In this document: positions 12,443-24,464 of the stretch, piece by piece
Layout of the letters: every line of letters starts with the position of its first letter
Numbering within the stretch: the stretch's first letter is position 1
DNA from: Hermetia illucens
Taxonomy: Eukaryota > Arthropoda > Insecta > Diptera > Stratiomyidae
Assembly (NCBI RefSeq): GCF_905115235.1
Contig: NC_051850.1
Coordinates: forward strand, 159,464,615 to 159,528,614
DNA length: 64,000 bases
Direction: 5' to 3'
Notes under the pieces: model-generated
What the model saw: only the letters and a program-made list of their open reading frames with translations
Told to the model about the DNA's origin: nothing
The model's database searches: none
Program-made: the position numbers and the translations under genes

Positions 12443-15180
12443 CATCATCATCATCATCAACGACACAATAACCGGTATCCGGTCTAACCCTGCCTTAATA
12501 AGGAACTCCAGACATCCCAGTTTTGCGTGGAGGTCCACCAATTCGATGTCCCTAAAAGCTGTCTGGCGTTCTGACCTACGCGCTGACATCGCTTCATCTC
12601 AGGCAGAGTCTGCTTCCTCTTCTTTTTCTACCATAGATATTGCCCTTATAGACTTTCCGGGCTGGATCATCCTCATCCATACGGATTAAGTGACCCACAC
12701 ACCGTAACCTATTGCGCCGGATTTTTCTACAACTTGAGGGTCACGGTATCGCTCATAGATTTCGTCGTTATGTAGGCTACTGAATCGTCCATCCTCATGT
12801 ATGGGGCCAAAAAATTTTCGGAGGATTCTTGTCTCAAACGCGGCCAAGAGTTCGCAATTTTTCTTGTAGTCTCCTATCTTTATTCGTCTCGTTTGACCAG
12901 TGCGGTTTGATGTTGTTGGTTGTTTGGTTTTTGGTGCTGATGTTGCCACCATATACTTTGTCTTGCCTTCATTGATGTGCAGCCCAAGATCTCGCGCCAA
13001 CAGTTTTCGAGGGTCAGGTTAAAGAGAACGCATGATAGGGCATCCCCTTGTCATAGGTCGTTGTTGATGTCGAATGGTCTTGAGAGTTGCTTTTATCTGG
13101 CCTCGCACAATGGTCAGGGTCAGCCTAGTCAGTCTTATCAATTTCGTCGGGATACCGAATTCTCTCATGGCCGTGTACAGTTTTACCCTGGCTATGTTAT
13201 CATATGCGGGTTTACAGTCGATGAGGAGATGGTGCAACTGATGTCCATATTCCAATAGTTTTTCCATCACTTGCCGCAGAGAGAAAATCTGATCTGTTGT
13301 TGATTTGCCTGGAGTGAAGCCTCTTTGGTACGGGCCAATGACATTCTGGGCGTATGGGGCTATCCGAACTAGCAAGATAGCGGAGAGCATCTTATAGATG
13401 GTATTCAGCAACGTGATACTTCTATAATTGCTGCACTGTGTGATATCTCCCTTTTTATGTATGAGACAGATAATGTCTCTTTGGCAATCGTCAGGGGTTA
13501 ATTCGCTGTCCCACACCATGAGTATAAGCTGACGAACCGCTTTGTGTAATTGGTCGCCTCCATATTTAACCAATTCGGCTGTAATTCCATCGGCTCGTGG
13601 CGACTTATAATTTTTAAGCCGATGAATTGCACGGATTGTTTCTTCTATGCTTGATGGTTGCAGTATTTGTCCGTCGTCTTCAGTTGGCGAGACTTCCAAC
13701 TCGCCGATGTTCTGATTGTTAAGTAATTAATGAAAGTCCTCAACCCATCGCTCTAATATGTCCATTCTGTCGGAAATCAGATTTCCCTCTTTGTCTCGGA
13801 GGAATGAACATCGACGCGCGTGCCCACGTCCTTTGAGAATGCAACATTACTCGGTATGCAGCATTCTTCCGTTCCGTTGCTAGCTTACATTCATCGTCAA
13901 ACTAGCCGTTCCGACTCCTTTTGCGGCTGGGGCCAAGTGTGTTTATGGCCGTATTTATAATAACGTTCTTCAGGTGGTTGTGAAGGTCATTTGTTGATGC
14001 TTCATATCCAGGATTTCTGTTGAATACAATTATTGCGGTATCCATTTCCCTCTTATAGATGTTGCGGAGGGCTGTGTTGTGGATGGCTTCAGTGCTAACT
14101 CTCACCTGATTGTCAGAGGGGATTCTGGGTGGTGTTGTCATTCAAGCGCGGAGCACCATGCCAACGAGATAGTAATCTGAGTGTATATTGGCCCCCCTAT
14201 ATCTTCTGACATTCATCAAGGCTGAGAAGTGGCGGCGTTCGATCAACACGTGGTCAGTTTTGTTGAAAGTGGTCCCGTCCGGAGAGGCCCACGTTTGTTT
14301 GTGGACCACTTCCCGCGCAAACCAGGTGCTTTCAACATCCATTTCATGTGACACTGCTAATTTGATAACCCGCAGTCCGTTATCAATTGTATTTTGATGT
14401 AAGGTATGGGAGCCAACGAATCACCTGAATACAGGCTCCATCCCTACTATTAAAATCCCCACGTATGATTTTGATATCATATCTGGGACAGGTTTCGAGA
14501 GTTCGTTCAACTGCCTCGTAGAAGGTATCGTCCGACTCTACAGTCTCCTCTGTAAGGGCGTGAACGTTAATGAGGCTTATATTTCTAAATTTGCCTCGCA
14601 ATTTGCGCAGAGTATGTTCGCTTATATTTTCAAAGCCGATAACAGTAGGTTTCATTTTTTGGTTGACTAAGAAGCCTAGCACATGGTTTACTGGATGGGC
14701 GCTATAATATATGGTGTAGCGACTCTTTTCCAGGAAACCGGTCCCTGTCCAACGCATCTCCTGCAACGCTGTTACATCAGCCCTATATTGGAACATGGTA
14801 TCGGCTAGCTGCTTGGCAGCTCAATCTCTGTACAGGGAGCACGTGTTCCATGGGAAAATGTGTAAATCGTTATTCCGTTCTCGTTGCCGAGTTCGTCGTT
14901 GTAAAATCCATCCTGTCCGTGGCTCACCAGTTGGTACAATTTGTACCGTTTTTCGATGCGGGAGACTCACCCTCATCCTTCCCCGTCTGCAGCTTTTCGT
15001 TAAGAAAGAGCTCCCTGCGGTCACCACTTGGAAGTGGGGATAGGTTTTGGTGCTATTGGTGTTGGTTCAGTGGGCGTTTCCCAGGTTTTACGCTCCATCG
15101 TGGGCACCAATCCACATTTCACCCTGGGACCTACACTGCCCTTTCTTTTTTGTTACTGAGAGATAACTCGTCGGCATCCA
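12443..15180 (-). mobile_element. RTE-type LINE, family A copy 1 (longest copy)
   Basis: Read on the minus strand, this holds an apurinic-type endonuclease (ADVTALQEMRWTGTG near 14780; GDFNS near 14450), a linker, and RT blocks including SPRADGITAELVKYGG (near 13590) and GFTPGKSTTDQIFSLRQVME (near 13310). The 3' end is (ATG)n after a terminal sequence ending CCGTTG-like, seen on the plus strand as CATCATCATCATCATCAAC at 12443-12461. The frame is broken several times. Near 12998 the RT sequence around LSCVLFNLTLEN jumps to ARDLGLHINEGKTKYM, so the YADD catalytic box is gone. A second deletion near 12870 joins IGDY to KKNCELLAAFE. No target-site duplication was found. Confidence 0.85.
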
Positions 15181-16134
15181 GAAATCAAATTTCATAAAGT
15201 AACCAGGGTTCGAATTCTTCTATCTGTTGTGGTACGATGCAACCCCTCTGATACGTCTGAAACAGCGAATTTATCCCAAGCCTACAATACCACTAACAAT
15301 TCATCGCTTTCAATCTCGTTGGCCCGAAAGAAAAACCAAAAACACGTACACGCATGTATTTCAATTGGATTGAAAAGTTTATTGAATTTTCTTGTATAAA
15401 ACATCAGTTTATCGAATTCCATGGGGATTTACTCAATTTTCTGGTATTTTTTATTTATCTTTAATTTTGGGGCTTCCCCGAAATCCTCACAATTTGCCAA
15501 CATTTTCTCCCGAAGAATTCTGATTTAAGCAATCTCAAACACCATTCAAGAAGAAGCATCCACAACCACCATAATAGAAAAAAGTGAAATTATATCAAGA
15601 AGAACGCAAAGTGTCAGAAGAGCTCAATTTCCAGTTTGTGTCGTTTCTTTGTCCCCGCGGCAGTCGATAGTTTCCACCGTTTTATTTTAGCATTAAAAAC
15701 AACCTATGAGTGCTTCAGTTGCGGGTAATAAATAAGAATTCACCATGAATTAGGTGATAAATCGGGTAAAATGTCATCGACGCTCACGTGAGACGGGCGC
15801 CCCCCGCACCAAGAAAAATCTCTCCCGCGACACGACCGTAGAACGTACGTAACGCAACCCCAAACAAGTTAAAAGTCATTCATTCGAGCTTGAAGCAGTC
15901 CCCGGAGTACTGACGTGTGTTCATTTCCTTCGTTGGTGAGGCGACGAAACCTTTCGCGCGGTTGTGCGTGGAAATCCAGTTGGAAGTGAGCGGGCGCTTG
16001 CTGACGAGAAGACTCGACACGAGCAGCACGACCGCGGAGGTCGTCAAAACATTTGCGGTAAACAAGCACCAGCCGTAATCGGGCGGTAGTGGGTCGAAGT
16101 TCATTTTGTCGCGACTGCCGTTGCCGCTGCCGCT
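15181..16134 (+). promoter_or_regulatory. MARCH6 upstream region and 5' UTR
   Basis: No gene or repeat is recognised. The DNA goes from AT-rich (15350-15560) to more GC-rich (15640-16134) toward the MARCH6 ATG, as expected of a promoter and leader. No TATA box or initiator could be assigned with confidence. Confidence 0.45.
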
Positions 16135-19100
16135 ATGGACGATCTGACGCAGGGCGATATCTGTCGAGTGTGTCGTTGCGAGGGCCAGTCCGACCGGCCG
16201 CTCTTCCACCCGTGCATCTGCACCGGCAGCATCAAGTGGATCCACCAAGACTGCCTCACGCAATGGATGCGCTACTCGCGCAAGGAGTACTGCGAGCTGT
16301 GCGGCCACCGGTTCTCGTTCACGCCAATCTACTCGCCGGACATGCCGAGGGTGCTGCCGCTCCGCGATGTGGCCGGGGGTCTGCTTAGTTCGGTGGCCCG
16401 GGCTGCCAAGTACTGGCTGCACTACACACTGGTCGCCCTCGCCTGGCTTGGAATAGTGCCGCTGACGGCGTACCGGACGTACCGATTCATGTTCAGCGGC
16501 TCCTCCTTCGATACAATCCTTTCACTGCCTTTCGATGTGTTTTCAACGGAGAATATAGCGTCGGACGTGCTGCGAGGTTGCTTCGTGGTTACCTGCACGC
16601 TGCTCTCGTTTATTGGACTAGTTTGGCTGCGGGAACAAATCCTGCATGGTGGCGGGCCAGATTGGCTCGAGCGTGACGACGCGCCCCAGCAAAACGACCA
16701 AAACCAAGAACAGCAAGCCGAGGCAAACGGCGGACAAGCGGACGCAAACGATGCCATCAACAACAACAATAATGAGAACAACAACAACGAGGGAGAAGCC
16801 CCCGTGGACGTGCCTATGGACAACGCAGAACCACCACAGGCGGACGCAGAAGCGGCAGATGCGGACAACGACCTGGCAAACGGCAACGAGGAAGCGAATT
16901 GGAATCCAATGGAATGGGATCGCGCCGCAGAGGAGCTGACTTGGGAGCGACTGCTAGGCTTCGACGGGTCCATGGTATTCCTGGAGCACGTGTTCTGGGT
17001 GATCTCCCTCAATACCATCTTCATCTTCACGTTTGCCTTTCTGCCGCACTGCATTGGCAACTGTGTCATCTCGTATCTCGGCTTCCTCAGGCCGGACAAG
17101 CCCCTGCTGCACTTTCACGGATTGCTAACGACCCTGTTCGGTTACTGCATCATTGGGGTGACGTTAATCATGCTGCACTCGCTGGCGCGGTTACTACAAA
17201 TGAGGAAGATTCGGTGGCTCCTCGGTCTGTGCTATATCGTGGTGAAAGTGTCGTTGCTTTCGGTCGTTGAAATCGGCGTGTTGCCACTGATCTGCGGCTG
17301 GTGGCTGGACATCTGCTCATTGCCCATGTTCGATGCCTCCATTAAGGACCGCAAGACAAGTTTTCGAGCCGCTCCTGGCACGTCACTCTTCATCCACTGG
17401 ATGTTTGGGATGGTCTACGTTTACTATTTCGCCTCATTCATAGTTCTCCTCAGGGAAGTGATACGACCAGGCGTTTTGTGGTTCCTGAGGAATTTAAATG
17501 ATCCAGATTTCAGTCCAATACAGGTAGTGGCTTATTTGCTCGCTTCAGTGAGGAAAATGTCCTGATTTCGGTCTCTGTTCGTTGCAGGAAATGATTCACT
17601 TGTCGATCATGAGACACGCGAGGAGATTGGTGGCGTCCGCGATAATTTTCGGTTCGGCAGTGATGCTTATGCTGTGGTTGCCGATTCAAATTTTGAAGAA
17701 CATCTGGCCGGCGTTCTTGCCCTACACATTGTCTGGGGACTCCGAAGTTAATGAGCTTAGCTTGCAGTTGCTGCTGTTACAGGTACGTATGCCCAAAAGG
17801 TGTCTTCGAGTGAAGTTTAGACTAAAGAATCGATCCTGGTGGTGTAGTGCATCAATCGGTGAATCATCTGAAGGATTACAGGTGGCTTGTGCAACGCCAA
17901 CAGTTGCACGCTACTATAAGGTGCTCAGACAATTCCCGGCGTTGATTCCCAGGCTTATAGCCGCACATCTCTCGATGCAGCATCATATTGTAACAACCAG
18001 GACACCAGTCGCCGAATGAGCTCGACGAGCCCCCGAGTAATTAACTCCGGCGAAGTTAGTTCTATGAGCGATACGATGATGGTCAAGTTGTGGATAAAAT
18101 CCGGCTCAATAGGTTACGGTGGGCCGGTCACTTAATCCGTATGGATGAGGATGATCCAGCCCGAAAAGTCTATAAGACCCTGCATGAGATGGAACGATGG
18201 CGTAAGTCAGGACGCCAGACAGCTTTTAGGGATATCGAATTGGTGTCTGGAGTTCCTTATTAAGGCAGGCCTAGACTGGATACCGGTTGTTGCGCCGTTG
18301 ATGATGATGGTGTAGCTAGTTCGTGTATGTGCTTAAGATGGGCCATTGCTCTCCATCAAGCAGACCTTGATCGAGTTCACTGTAACTGGTTCCTAGAAAG
18401 GATGTCTACTGGCGGCCCTGTGTCGATTATCGCCGTTTTAGTGCGAGTACTGAGCCCTGTCGATCGGTCCAATGAAGCACATTGAGGACGTTCTCACGGG
18501 GCTTGCCATTTAACGAATCTTTAGCAAAATAGATTTGTTGTGGAAAGTAGCATCCCCAAAACAGCTGTCATTACTTTCAGTGATGACGTTCGGGCACAGT
18601 CCTTCCAACGATTTATGAGCGAGACATTAAAAGAACTCGATTTTTACGTTTCTATGTCGATGACATTCTGGTTTCACCGGAAAATCCAGAGCAGCAGTTA
18701 CGCATTCGGTTTGACTATCTTAACAATCGGTGTTCTCGTTATTAATATCTTGAAGTGCATTTGAGGTGCTCAGAAATGGAGAGCACCATTAACAAGAACG
18801 GAGTTGCACAACAGGCGTGGCGAATAAAAACTACGTAATTTTCCGCGGCCAGTTACCTTCAAGAAATTCCGAAAGATCTTCAGAGCACTGAACTACCATC
18901 CTTCATTCCAAATGCTGCACTCAGTGATATATTACGCAGGCAGTCGAAAAATGAAAGACTACTAACGGTGTCGTCCAGGGCAAAGGCAAGTAATCAGACG
19001 CTGCCTCACCTCTTCCTTGGAAGCAGCATGATTGAAAGTGGCTTCAGGTGGCTCCTTTCTATTTAATCGCAAAACACGATAATGATGTGAATAATATCCA

Positions 19101-22100
19101 AATTTAAAACGCCAATATACGTGAGAGTAGGTTGTTCTCCATTTGTTCTGGTCCAAGTCTACTTGATGACTCACTCTACCGTCCAAGAATACACAAAAAG
19201 CCTTCCCTGCTTGTCGTTAAGCAAAAGTAATAAGAATTTGTTGGATAACAACACTTTGGATAGGGACTGACCTCACGCCAACGATTTTTGGCTATCAAAA
19301 ATGGACTATGATTGGCTTCTGGAATGTGCGCACGCTCCTCGACATATAATATAAGCAGAACATTCTGCGTCTAAGCCAAGAAGGGGATGGTGAGACTTTC
19401 TAGAGAGGCCTCTGACATCGGCCTCGAAAGATATCTCCAAATGATGGTCGGTTAAGTTCGCTTGCGTGTTGCGTCCGCCACTTCTCGCAGAGTTGGGGAG
19501 CTCGAGCTCGAGCATCGACCGTTTGTATGGCCCAGCTGTCGTTCGACAGTGGAGGCAGATCGATAAACTGAGGGTATGAAGGGTCTACTGACCGCTACGA
19601 GTGATGGTGGGCGTGACTCGCTCGAACTTCAATATCGTGTGAAATCCTTAGAAGTTCAGCGTAGTGTAGGCCGTGACAAGAAAGAATTTGCTATTGCGCT
19701 GGTCAGGGAAGCGGAAAATGCCGCAAATCGCAATGATTTCAGCACTGTATTTGTACTCTCCCAAGATGGCCAACAAGTGGGTCGCCCCAAGGGCACTTGG
19801 CGCAGAACAGTAGATGACCAGTATGAGCGTCTCGAGAAACCGTGAGGGGAGCTGAAGCGCATTTTAGGTAACCGCGAGCGATGGCACAAAGGTGTGATTC
19901 ACGATTTCATGACATTTTAGAAAACGATCCCTGCTTTGTTCCCCTCTCTCGTCCTAGTTTGCACAACTGCCTTGCCTGGTTCACTGTAGAGGTCTTTAAT
20001 ACTCTTCGTGAGAAACACAAAGCTCGTCTGAGGTTTAAGCATAACAGGAATGCTGAAGACAGGGTAAAGATTGTAACTCTACGTTCATCTGCGAAAATCC
20101 AGATCAAAAGTGCACATTTCAAATATTTAAATAGCATCGAAGCGCGACGGGAATTCAAACTCTTCTGATCACATGTGGCAATTTAATGTTAATATTAAAT
20201 TGGATGATCACATTTGTTATTGCTCTAAATCAGCTTGTGAACTTCTTCGGGATCATTTCTCCTGCGTTTTTACTCCTAACCATTCATCTTATCTCTCTTC
20301 CGACACATTTGATTCCTCTTCGGCTAGTATACTCTCCATTCCCCTTCTAAATCCCTCTATTGTCGAATTCCTTCTTGGAAACGTTGAAGTTAGTGGCGGT
20401 TGCGGTCTCGATATCATTCAGAATCTTTTCCTAAAAAATGTAAATCAAACATCTCCCTTCTCCTTGCTATAATTTATAACAACACCTTGTCTGAAGGCAT
20501 TTTTCCGGACATGTGGAAGGAAGTTCTTATACAAACAAGTCGATGAACCGGAAGCTGGACGCTTCAGGTATGAAAGGTTTTGTGAATTTTTTTTATGAAG
20601 ACATTTGAGCGTGTACATTATTTGAGAATATCCACTTTCAAGTGATATTGACATTCAAAGTGTTGAATTTGCAAGGAAGTGACTACTTTGACCTATCATA
20701 ACTTTGTTACTAATAATGTGACACCAAACTTGGTGAGATCATGCTCTATATCATAGACTATATTGCTGCTATTTTGTACTGCTATGGTGAACTCACTTCC
20801 CACCTTTCCAACAAATATCAAAATTAATATCGGCTTCGGAAAGTACTAATCGAGACCTTTCATTTGACACCCCACATGACTGTGTTTGGTGAAAAAAATG
20901 TACACCCCCCTTTTGTATGTATGGGCACTCCCCCCCCCCCCCCCCCCCCTTCAAGTTCGACGTAAAAGGATGTAACTCACTGTATGCGTAAGCGTTCATA
21001 GTTCCAACCTTTTCACCAAATTTGTCAATCACTATAACCGTCTCCGAGAAAAAGGCGTGTGACAGACAGACAGTAAACCGATTTTAATAAAGTTTTGTTT
21101 TACACGAAACCTTAAAACGGTGATAACACCGGGGCCGAAAACTACTGACCTAAATCCATCATTTCCTTGTTCTCCAAAATCTCCAAGATCCATAAAAGAC
21201 TGAATTTCGTCTCCTTTCGGTCACCTCATTGTGAAAGAGCAACATGGATTTCAACCCGGTCGCACCACTGTGATCAATTTGTTGAAATTCATCAACTTTG
21301 TTGCGAAGTTATTAAATACAAGAAACTACGTCCATACAATCTATACTGACTTCTACAAAGCTTTCAATTCCATTGACTACTTGCTTCTCACCAAACTCCG
21401 CTCGTATGGATTGCCGACGAGTATGCTCTCCTGGTTAAGTTCTTACGTCTTCAATCAAACCTCAGCAACTTGTGAAGAAATGCTGCTATTCACTAAAAAC
21501 TTCTCTCCGACACTGGTTTATTATCTTGGTCAACCCTTAGCCGTGATTGCCTCTTACAAGGATCTAGGTCTGACCTTTGACAGCAAACTCCAATTTCCTC
21601 TTTTTCTTCAGCCTTTGTCCCGTTCACAAGCGGGGTCAGCTCGTCATGATTGATTTCACCATTTGGTTTTATCGAGTGCCTGATCAGGATGCAATCTCGA
21701 GGCTTTTAAATCCCCATCCAGCGTATCAAGCCACCGTTGTTTCCACCTGCCTTTTGGTCTTTTACCATCGACTTCGATTTTCAGACCAATCTTGGCAAGT
21801 GAATTCTCGTAAGCGCGAATTGCGTGACCATACCATCAAAGACGCCTCTCTCGCAGTTTTTCCACGATCAGTGCAACTCCATATCGATGGCGCAAAATGT
21901 CACGTGCTGCACCGGGGTAAAATTTCGGTGGATTTTGAGGTCCAAGGCGGAGTCCGTCATGGTTGCAACCTGTCATCGATATTATTTCTTCTTGTTATCG
22001 GTGACGTTCTTCATGCTGCCCTGAGGACATTGAGGAATTCAATGGATGATGACATCTTTCCTCAAACACTGATGTCATCTGTTTGCTCTTTGATGGGGTC

Positions 22101-24464
22101 ATGGACCTTAGAGAGGCATGTAGGGTTGGACTGAAGATAAACACGAACAAAACCAAGGTTCTCAGTCTGGCGTGTCATGACACTCTCCCTATCTGCATCA
22201 ATGGCCAGAACATCGAAGACGTCGATAAATTTGTATGTCTAGAAAGCGTGGTTTCTGCCGAGGGTGGCATTGCAAATGGATGTTGCCCGGCGCATTAACA
22301 GCACTTTCGCTGTCCTGTCTAAAATCTGTTTTCAAAAGCTCCAAGCCAACACTTGTCTGCGATGTATCATCAGAGTGCGCTGGCCTGATACTATTTCAAA
22401 GAAGAACTTGTTCGGCACAAAGGCCTGCCAATTGCTGCTAATATTCTGCCGTAGGACCTTACTCAGTGTTGCTATTGCTGTCAGAGTTAAGGCCACGCTT
22501 CGCTGCCATAACTTAACACAGGTCTGACGATAATTTTGTAGTCGGGCGATTTCGTCTTCATGTTTACGCATGTTGACTTCAGAACCGTGCAACGTTGTGT
22601 TGGTTATCGCGGAAGTAATCCGTTTCCCTCTTCTTGCTAAGGAACGCAAAAACCTCTACTAGCGCAAGGATGCGAGGTGAGTTGGAGCTCTTTTTGGAAA
22701 ACCAGTCGAAATTAAATGTACTGTCTGGCTCATCGGGGGCTGGGATTCTTTTGCAACTTCATGCAGATACAGGGAGTCCTCCGGAGAAGATTGTCAGAGA
22801 GATGCGGAGGAGCAGTGGCAAAAGGATCCGTCTTGCACAGTACGTCTGTGTTCTTCTTACGAAGTAGATTCCGCTCCACCGGCTCTGAACTAACAAGTTC
22901 CCTTCCTCCCCTCCCATTGCTGAAAAGGATTATTAATGCAGGAGGGCTAACTCGAAGAAATTTGTCGGAACAGTTCCAGATTAGTGCTCTAATGACGAGG
23001 AGGTATTTAGTTGTCTATCAGTCAATCTCTCCCCACTTCTCTGAAATAGTGGAAGCATCAGAACTGGCTTTTAAGGAATTTTAAGTTTTCCCATCCTAAC
23101 TATTATATACGCATCTAAATTCTGGCAATATTAAAAGAATAATTTCAAATTATCAAACTTCCTTTTTTTCTTTTCAGATCATTCTTCCCGGTTTCTTCGA
23201 ACAATCACATACACGAATCTGGCTGAAAGGTTTAATCCGAATTTGGTGTAATGTGGTCTCCTGGCTCCTGGGAATTCGCAGTTACTTACTAGGCAGTGAA
23301 CGATCAGCCGAAAATGAAGATGCTGCTCCGCCACCGCGGCCACCACCTGAACATGGTCAAGGACTAGGTGCAGCACATCAAGCTATCCTGGAACGCGATG
23401 TTCCAGTCGGTTTTCAACCCTATGACCGTCCAACATTTTTCCCACTACGTTTAATTGGATTAGTGTTTCTAATGTGTTGCAGTTTAGTTGTAAGCTCTTT
23501 GGTTACATTGACAGTGCCGGTTTGGATTGGACGTCAATGTATGGCTCTTTGGTCAGTTGGGGGACATATTTCGAATCCAGCTCAGACGGTGGTGAGTTCA
23601 GAAACACCATCAAGACCTCATGAACTGTACACAGCAGCTATGGGAACCTATTTGTGTTGGATAATATCGCGAGGAATTGCAATTGCTGTGAATTTGTTGC
23701 CGCAAGGAAGACAAGCGGTCGTGCAGAAACTCAAGCAATGGTTATCAGTGGGAGCATCGTATGCCTTAGCTGCCCTCATTTTTATTCTAATGTTGGGAGT
23801 CATTCCGCTCATGTTTGGACTTTTGTTGGAACTCGTCTTGGTTATTCCACTTCGAGTGCCATTGGACCAGACTCCCATACACTTTTTATGGCAAGACTGG
23901 ACCCTGGGCGTATTGTATACTAAAATCGCATGCGCCCTAACCGTGATGGGACCAGACTGGAGGCTGAAACGAGCGATTGAACGTGCCTGCCACGACGGTT
24001 TGCGCGACATTGACCTCAGGTTTATCATCCGTGAGCTCGCAGCCCCGGTCATCACATGCTTCGGCCTGGCTCTGGCCGTTCCCTATGTCATAGCGCATTC
24101 AATCGTCCCCATCTTTTTCACAAGCCAATACACACGCATCCTTGTGGTTCGCGAGATCTACCCGTGTTTCCTAATAGTAGCAATCATCATTGCCATCATC
24201 TACTTTCAAATTAGACAGTTCAAGAAGCTTTACGTGGCGATCAAGAACGACAAATACTTGGTGGGACAGAGACTGGTCAATTACGATCATCGCAAGAAGA
24301 AATCACAAGATGCAACAGCAAGTGGAGCGGGAGTAGCAACGGCAGCGAGTCCAGCCGCTGAACCGGCCCCCGTCCCAGCTCAATCTCCGGTAGAACAGGC
24401 AGGTGGCGGCGGGACAGGGGCAGGTGCAGGAGGCGATGCTGCACCTGGAATTGTTGCATTTTAG
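16135..24464 (+). CDS. MARCHF6: MARCH6/Doa10-type E3 ubiquitin ligase, three coding exons
   Basis: This encodes a multi-pass ER membrane RING-CH ubiquitin ligase of the MARCH6 (TEB4)/Doa10 family, which acts in ER-associated degradation and in turnover of sterol-pathway enzymes. The exons are 16135-17523, 17588-17782 and 23178-24464, giving 2871 nt and 956 residues (human about 910). The C4HC3 RING-CH motif is complete: C10, C13, C27, C29, H37, C40, C53, C56. Several hydrophobic helices follow. Residues about 185-265 form a Gln/Asn- and acid-rich loop. Joins SPIQ|EMIH and LLLLQ|IILPGFFEQ match the family across clean GT-AG introns. The conserved C-terminal element NDKYLVGQRLVNY is present, followed by an Ala/Pro/Gly-rich tail. 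The first intron is 64 bp. The second (17783-23177, 5395 bp) is filled with element fragments. Frames that read through the introns (to 17565 and 18019) are not real ends. Confidence 0.94.
18060..18310 (+). mobile_element. RTE-type LINE family A, 3' fragment (copy 2)
   Basis: Contains only the last 250 bp of the family: CTATGAGCGATAC, then DKIRLNRLRW-type coding, ending in GTTGTTGCGCCGTTG and ATG repeats. It is 5'-truncated and sits in the second MARCH6 intron in the sense orientation. The flanks share only a weak match (AGTTAGT / AGCTAGT), so a target-site duplication is doubtful. Confidence 0.85.
18390..18960 (+). mobile_element. Ty3/Gypsy-type LTR retrotransposon remnant (pol RT region), broken
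   Basis: A fossil pol fragment in the second MARCH6 intron. It carries recognisable pieces of a Gypsy reverse transcriptase, with the YVDDILV core seen near 18650-18670. No LTR, integrase or gag is adjacent. It is broken several times and looks old. Confidence 0.7.
19290..19905 (+). mobile_element. LINE family C copy 1, internally deleted
   Basis: The start of a LINE ORF2 is seen at 19317 (FWNVRTLLDI). A linker block (EVQRSVGRDKKEFAIALVRE, 19651-19710) is shared with the copy at 57900. Directly after it come the C-terminal blocks GRPKGTWRRTVDD and NRERWHKGV (19776-19900). The whole RT domain and most of the endonuclease are absent. The open frame 19576-19845 spans the join, so linker and tail are fused in frame. 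Confidence 0.7.
19906..21645 (+). mobile_element. CR1/Jockey-like LINE (family D), split by a DINE-1-like insertion
   Basis: The left part (19906-20537) resembles the pre-RT and early RT region of a Jockey-superfamily LINE (…LYSNTLSEGIFPDMWKE-like text around 20470-20520). The right part (21116-21600) resumes with GDNTGAENY and then carries HGFQPGRTTVINL and TDFYKAFNSIDY, which are RT blocks. Between them lies the element at 20538-21115. RT domains after AFNSID are mostly missing. The clade assignment is approximate. Confidence 0.65.
20538..21115 (-). mobile_element. DINE-1/Helentron-like non-autonomous element, copy a
   Basis: On the minus strand the element begins with a hairpin (AAGGTTT…, at 21113-21090), followed by a GTCT-type microsatellite (GACA repeats at 21060-21072 on the plus strand), then a block reading CTCGGAGACGG. 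It ends with a perfect 5-bp stem GAAGC-TGGAC-GCTTC at 20551-20565. A 19-20 C run lies at about 20931-20949. The copy interrupts the family D LINE. See the longer copy at 62110. Confidence 0.7.
21650..21870 (-). mobile_element. LINE family B, 3' fragment
   Basis: The minus strand encodes the C-terminal end of family B: WYGHAIRAYENSLAKIGL, IEVDGKRPKGRWKQRWLD and HPDQALDKTKW. It is inverted relative to the neighbouring family C and D fragments. Confidence 0.8.
21872..22450 (+). mobile_element. LINE family C copy 2 (RT region), rearranged
   Basis: RT blocks CHVLHRGKISVDF, GVRHGCNLSSILFLLVIGD and VGLKINTNKTKVLSL are readable, then RWPDTISKKN near 22385. The YADD segment is missing between 22080 and 22110, and the frame changes several times. 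Confidence 0.75.
22451..23177. other. Rest of the large MARCH6 intron, unassigned
   Basis: No protein family or repeat boundary was recognised. The last 20 bases form the polypyrimidine tract and TTTTCAG acceptor of MARCH6 exon 3. Confidence 0.4.

Noticed and set aside
17524-18019. Open frames running past MARCH6 exon ends (to 17565 and 17582-18019)
   Set aside because: They read through clear GT donors at 17524 and 17783; the family sequence continues only at 17588 and 23178.
20930-20950. C-run as a functional motif
   Set aside because: It corresponds to the GGGG/CCCC tract of the DINE-1-like core and is most simply slippage.
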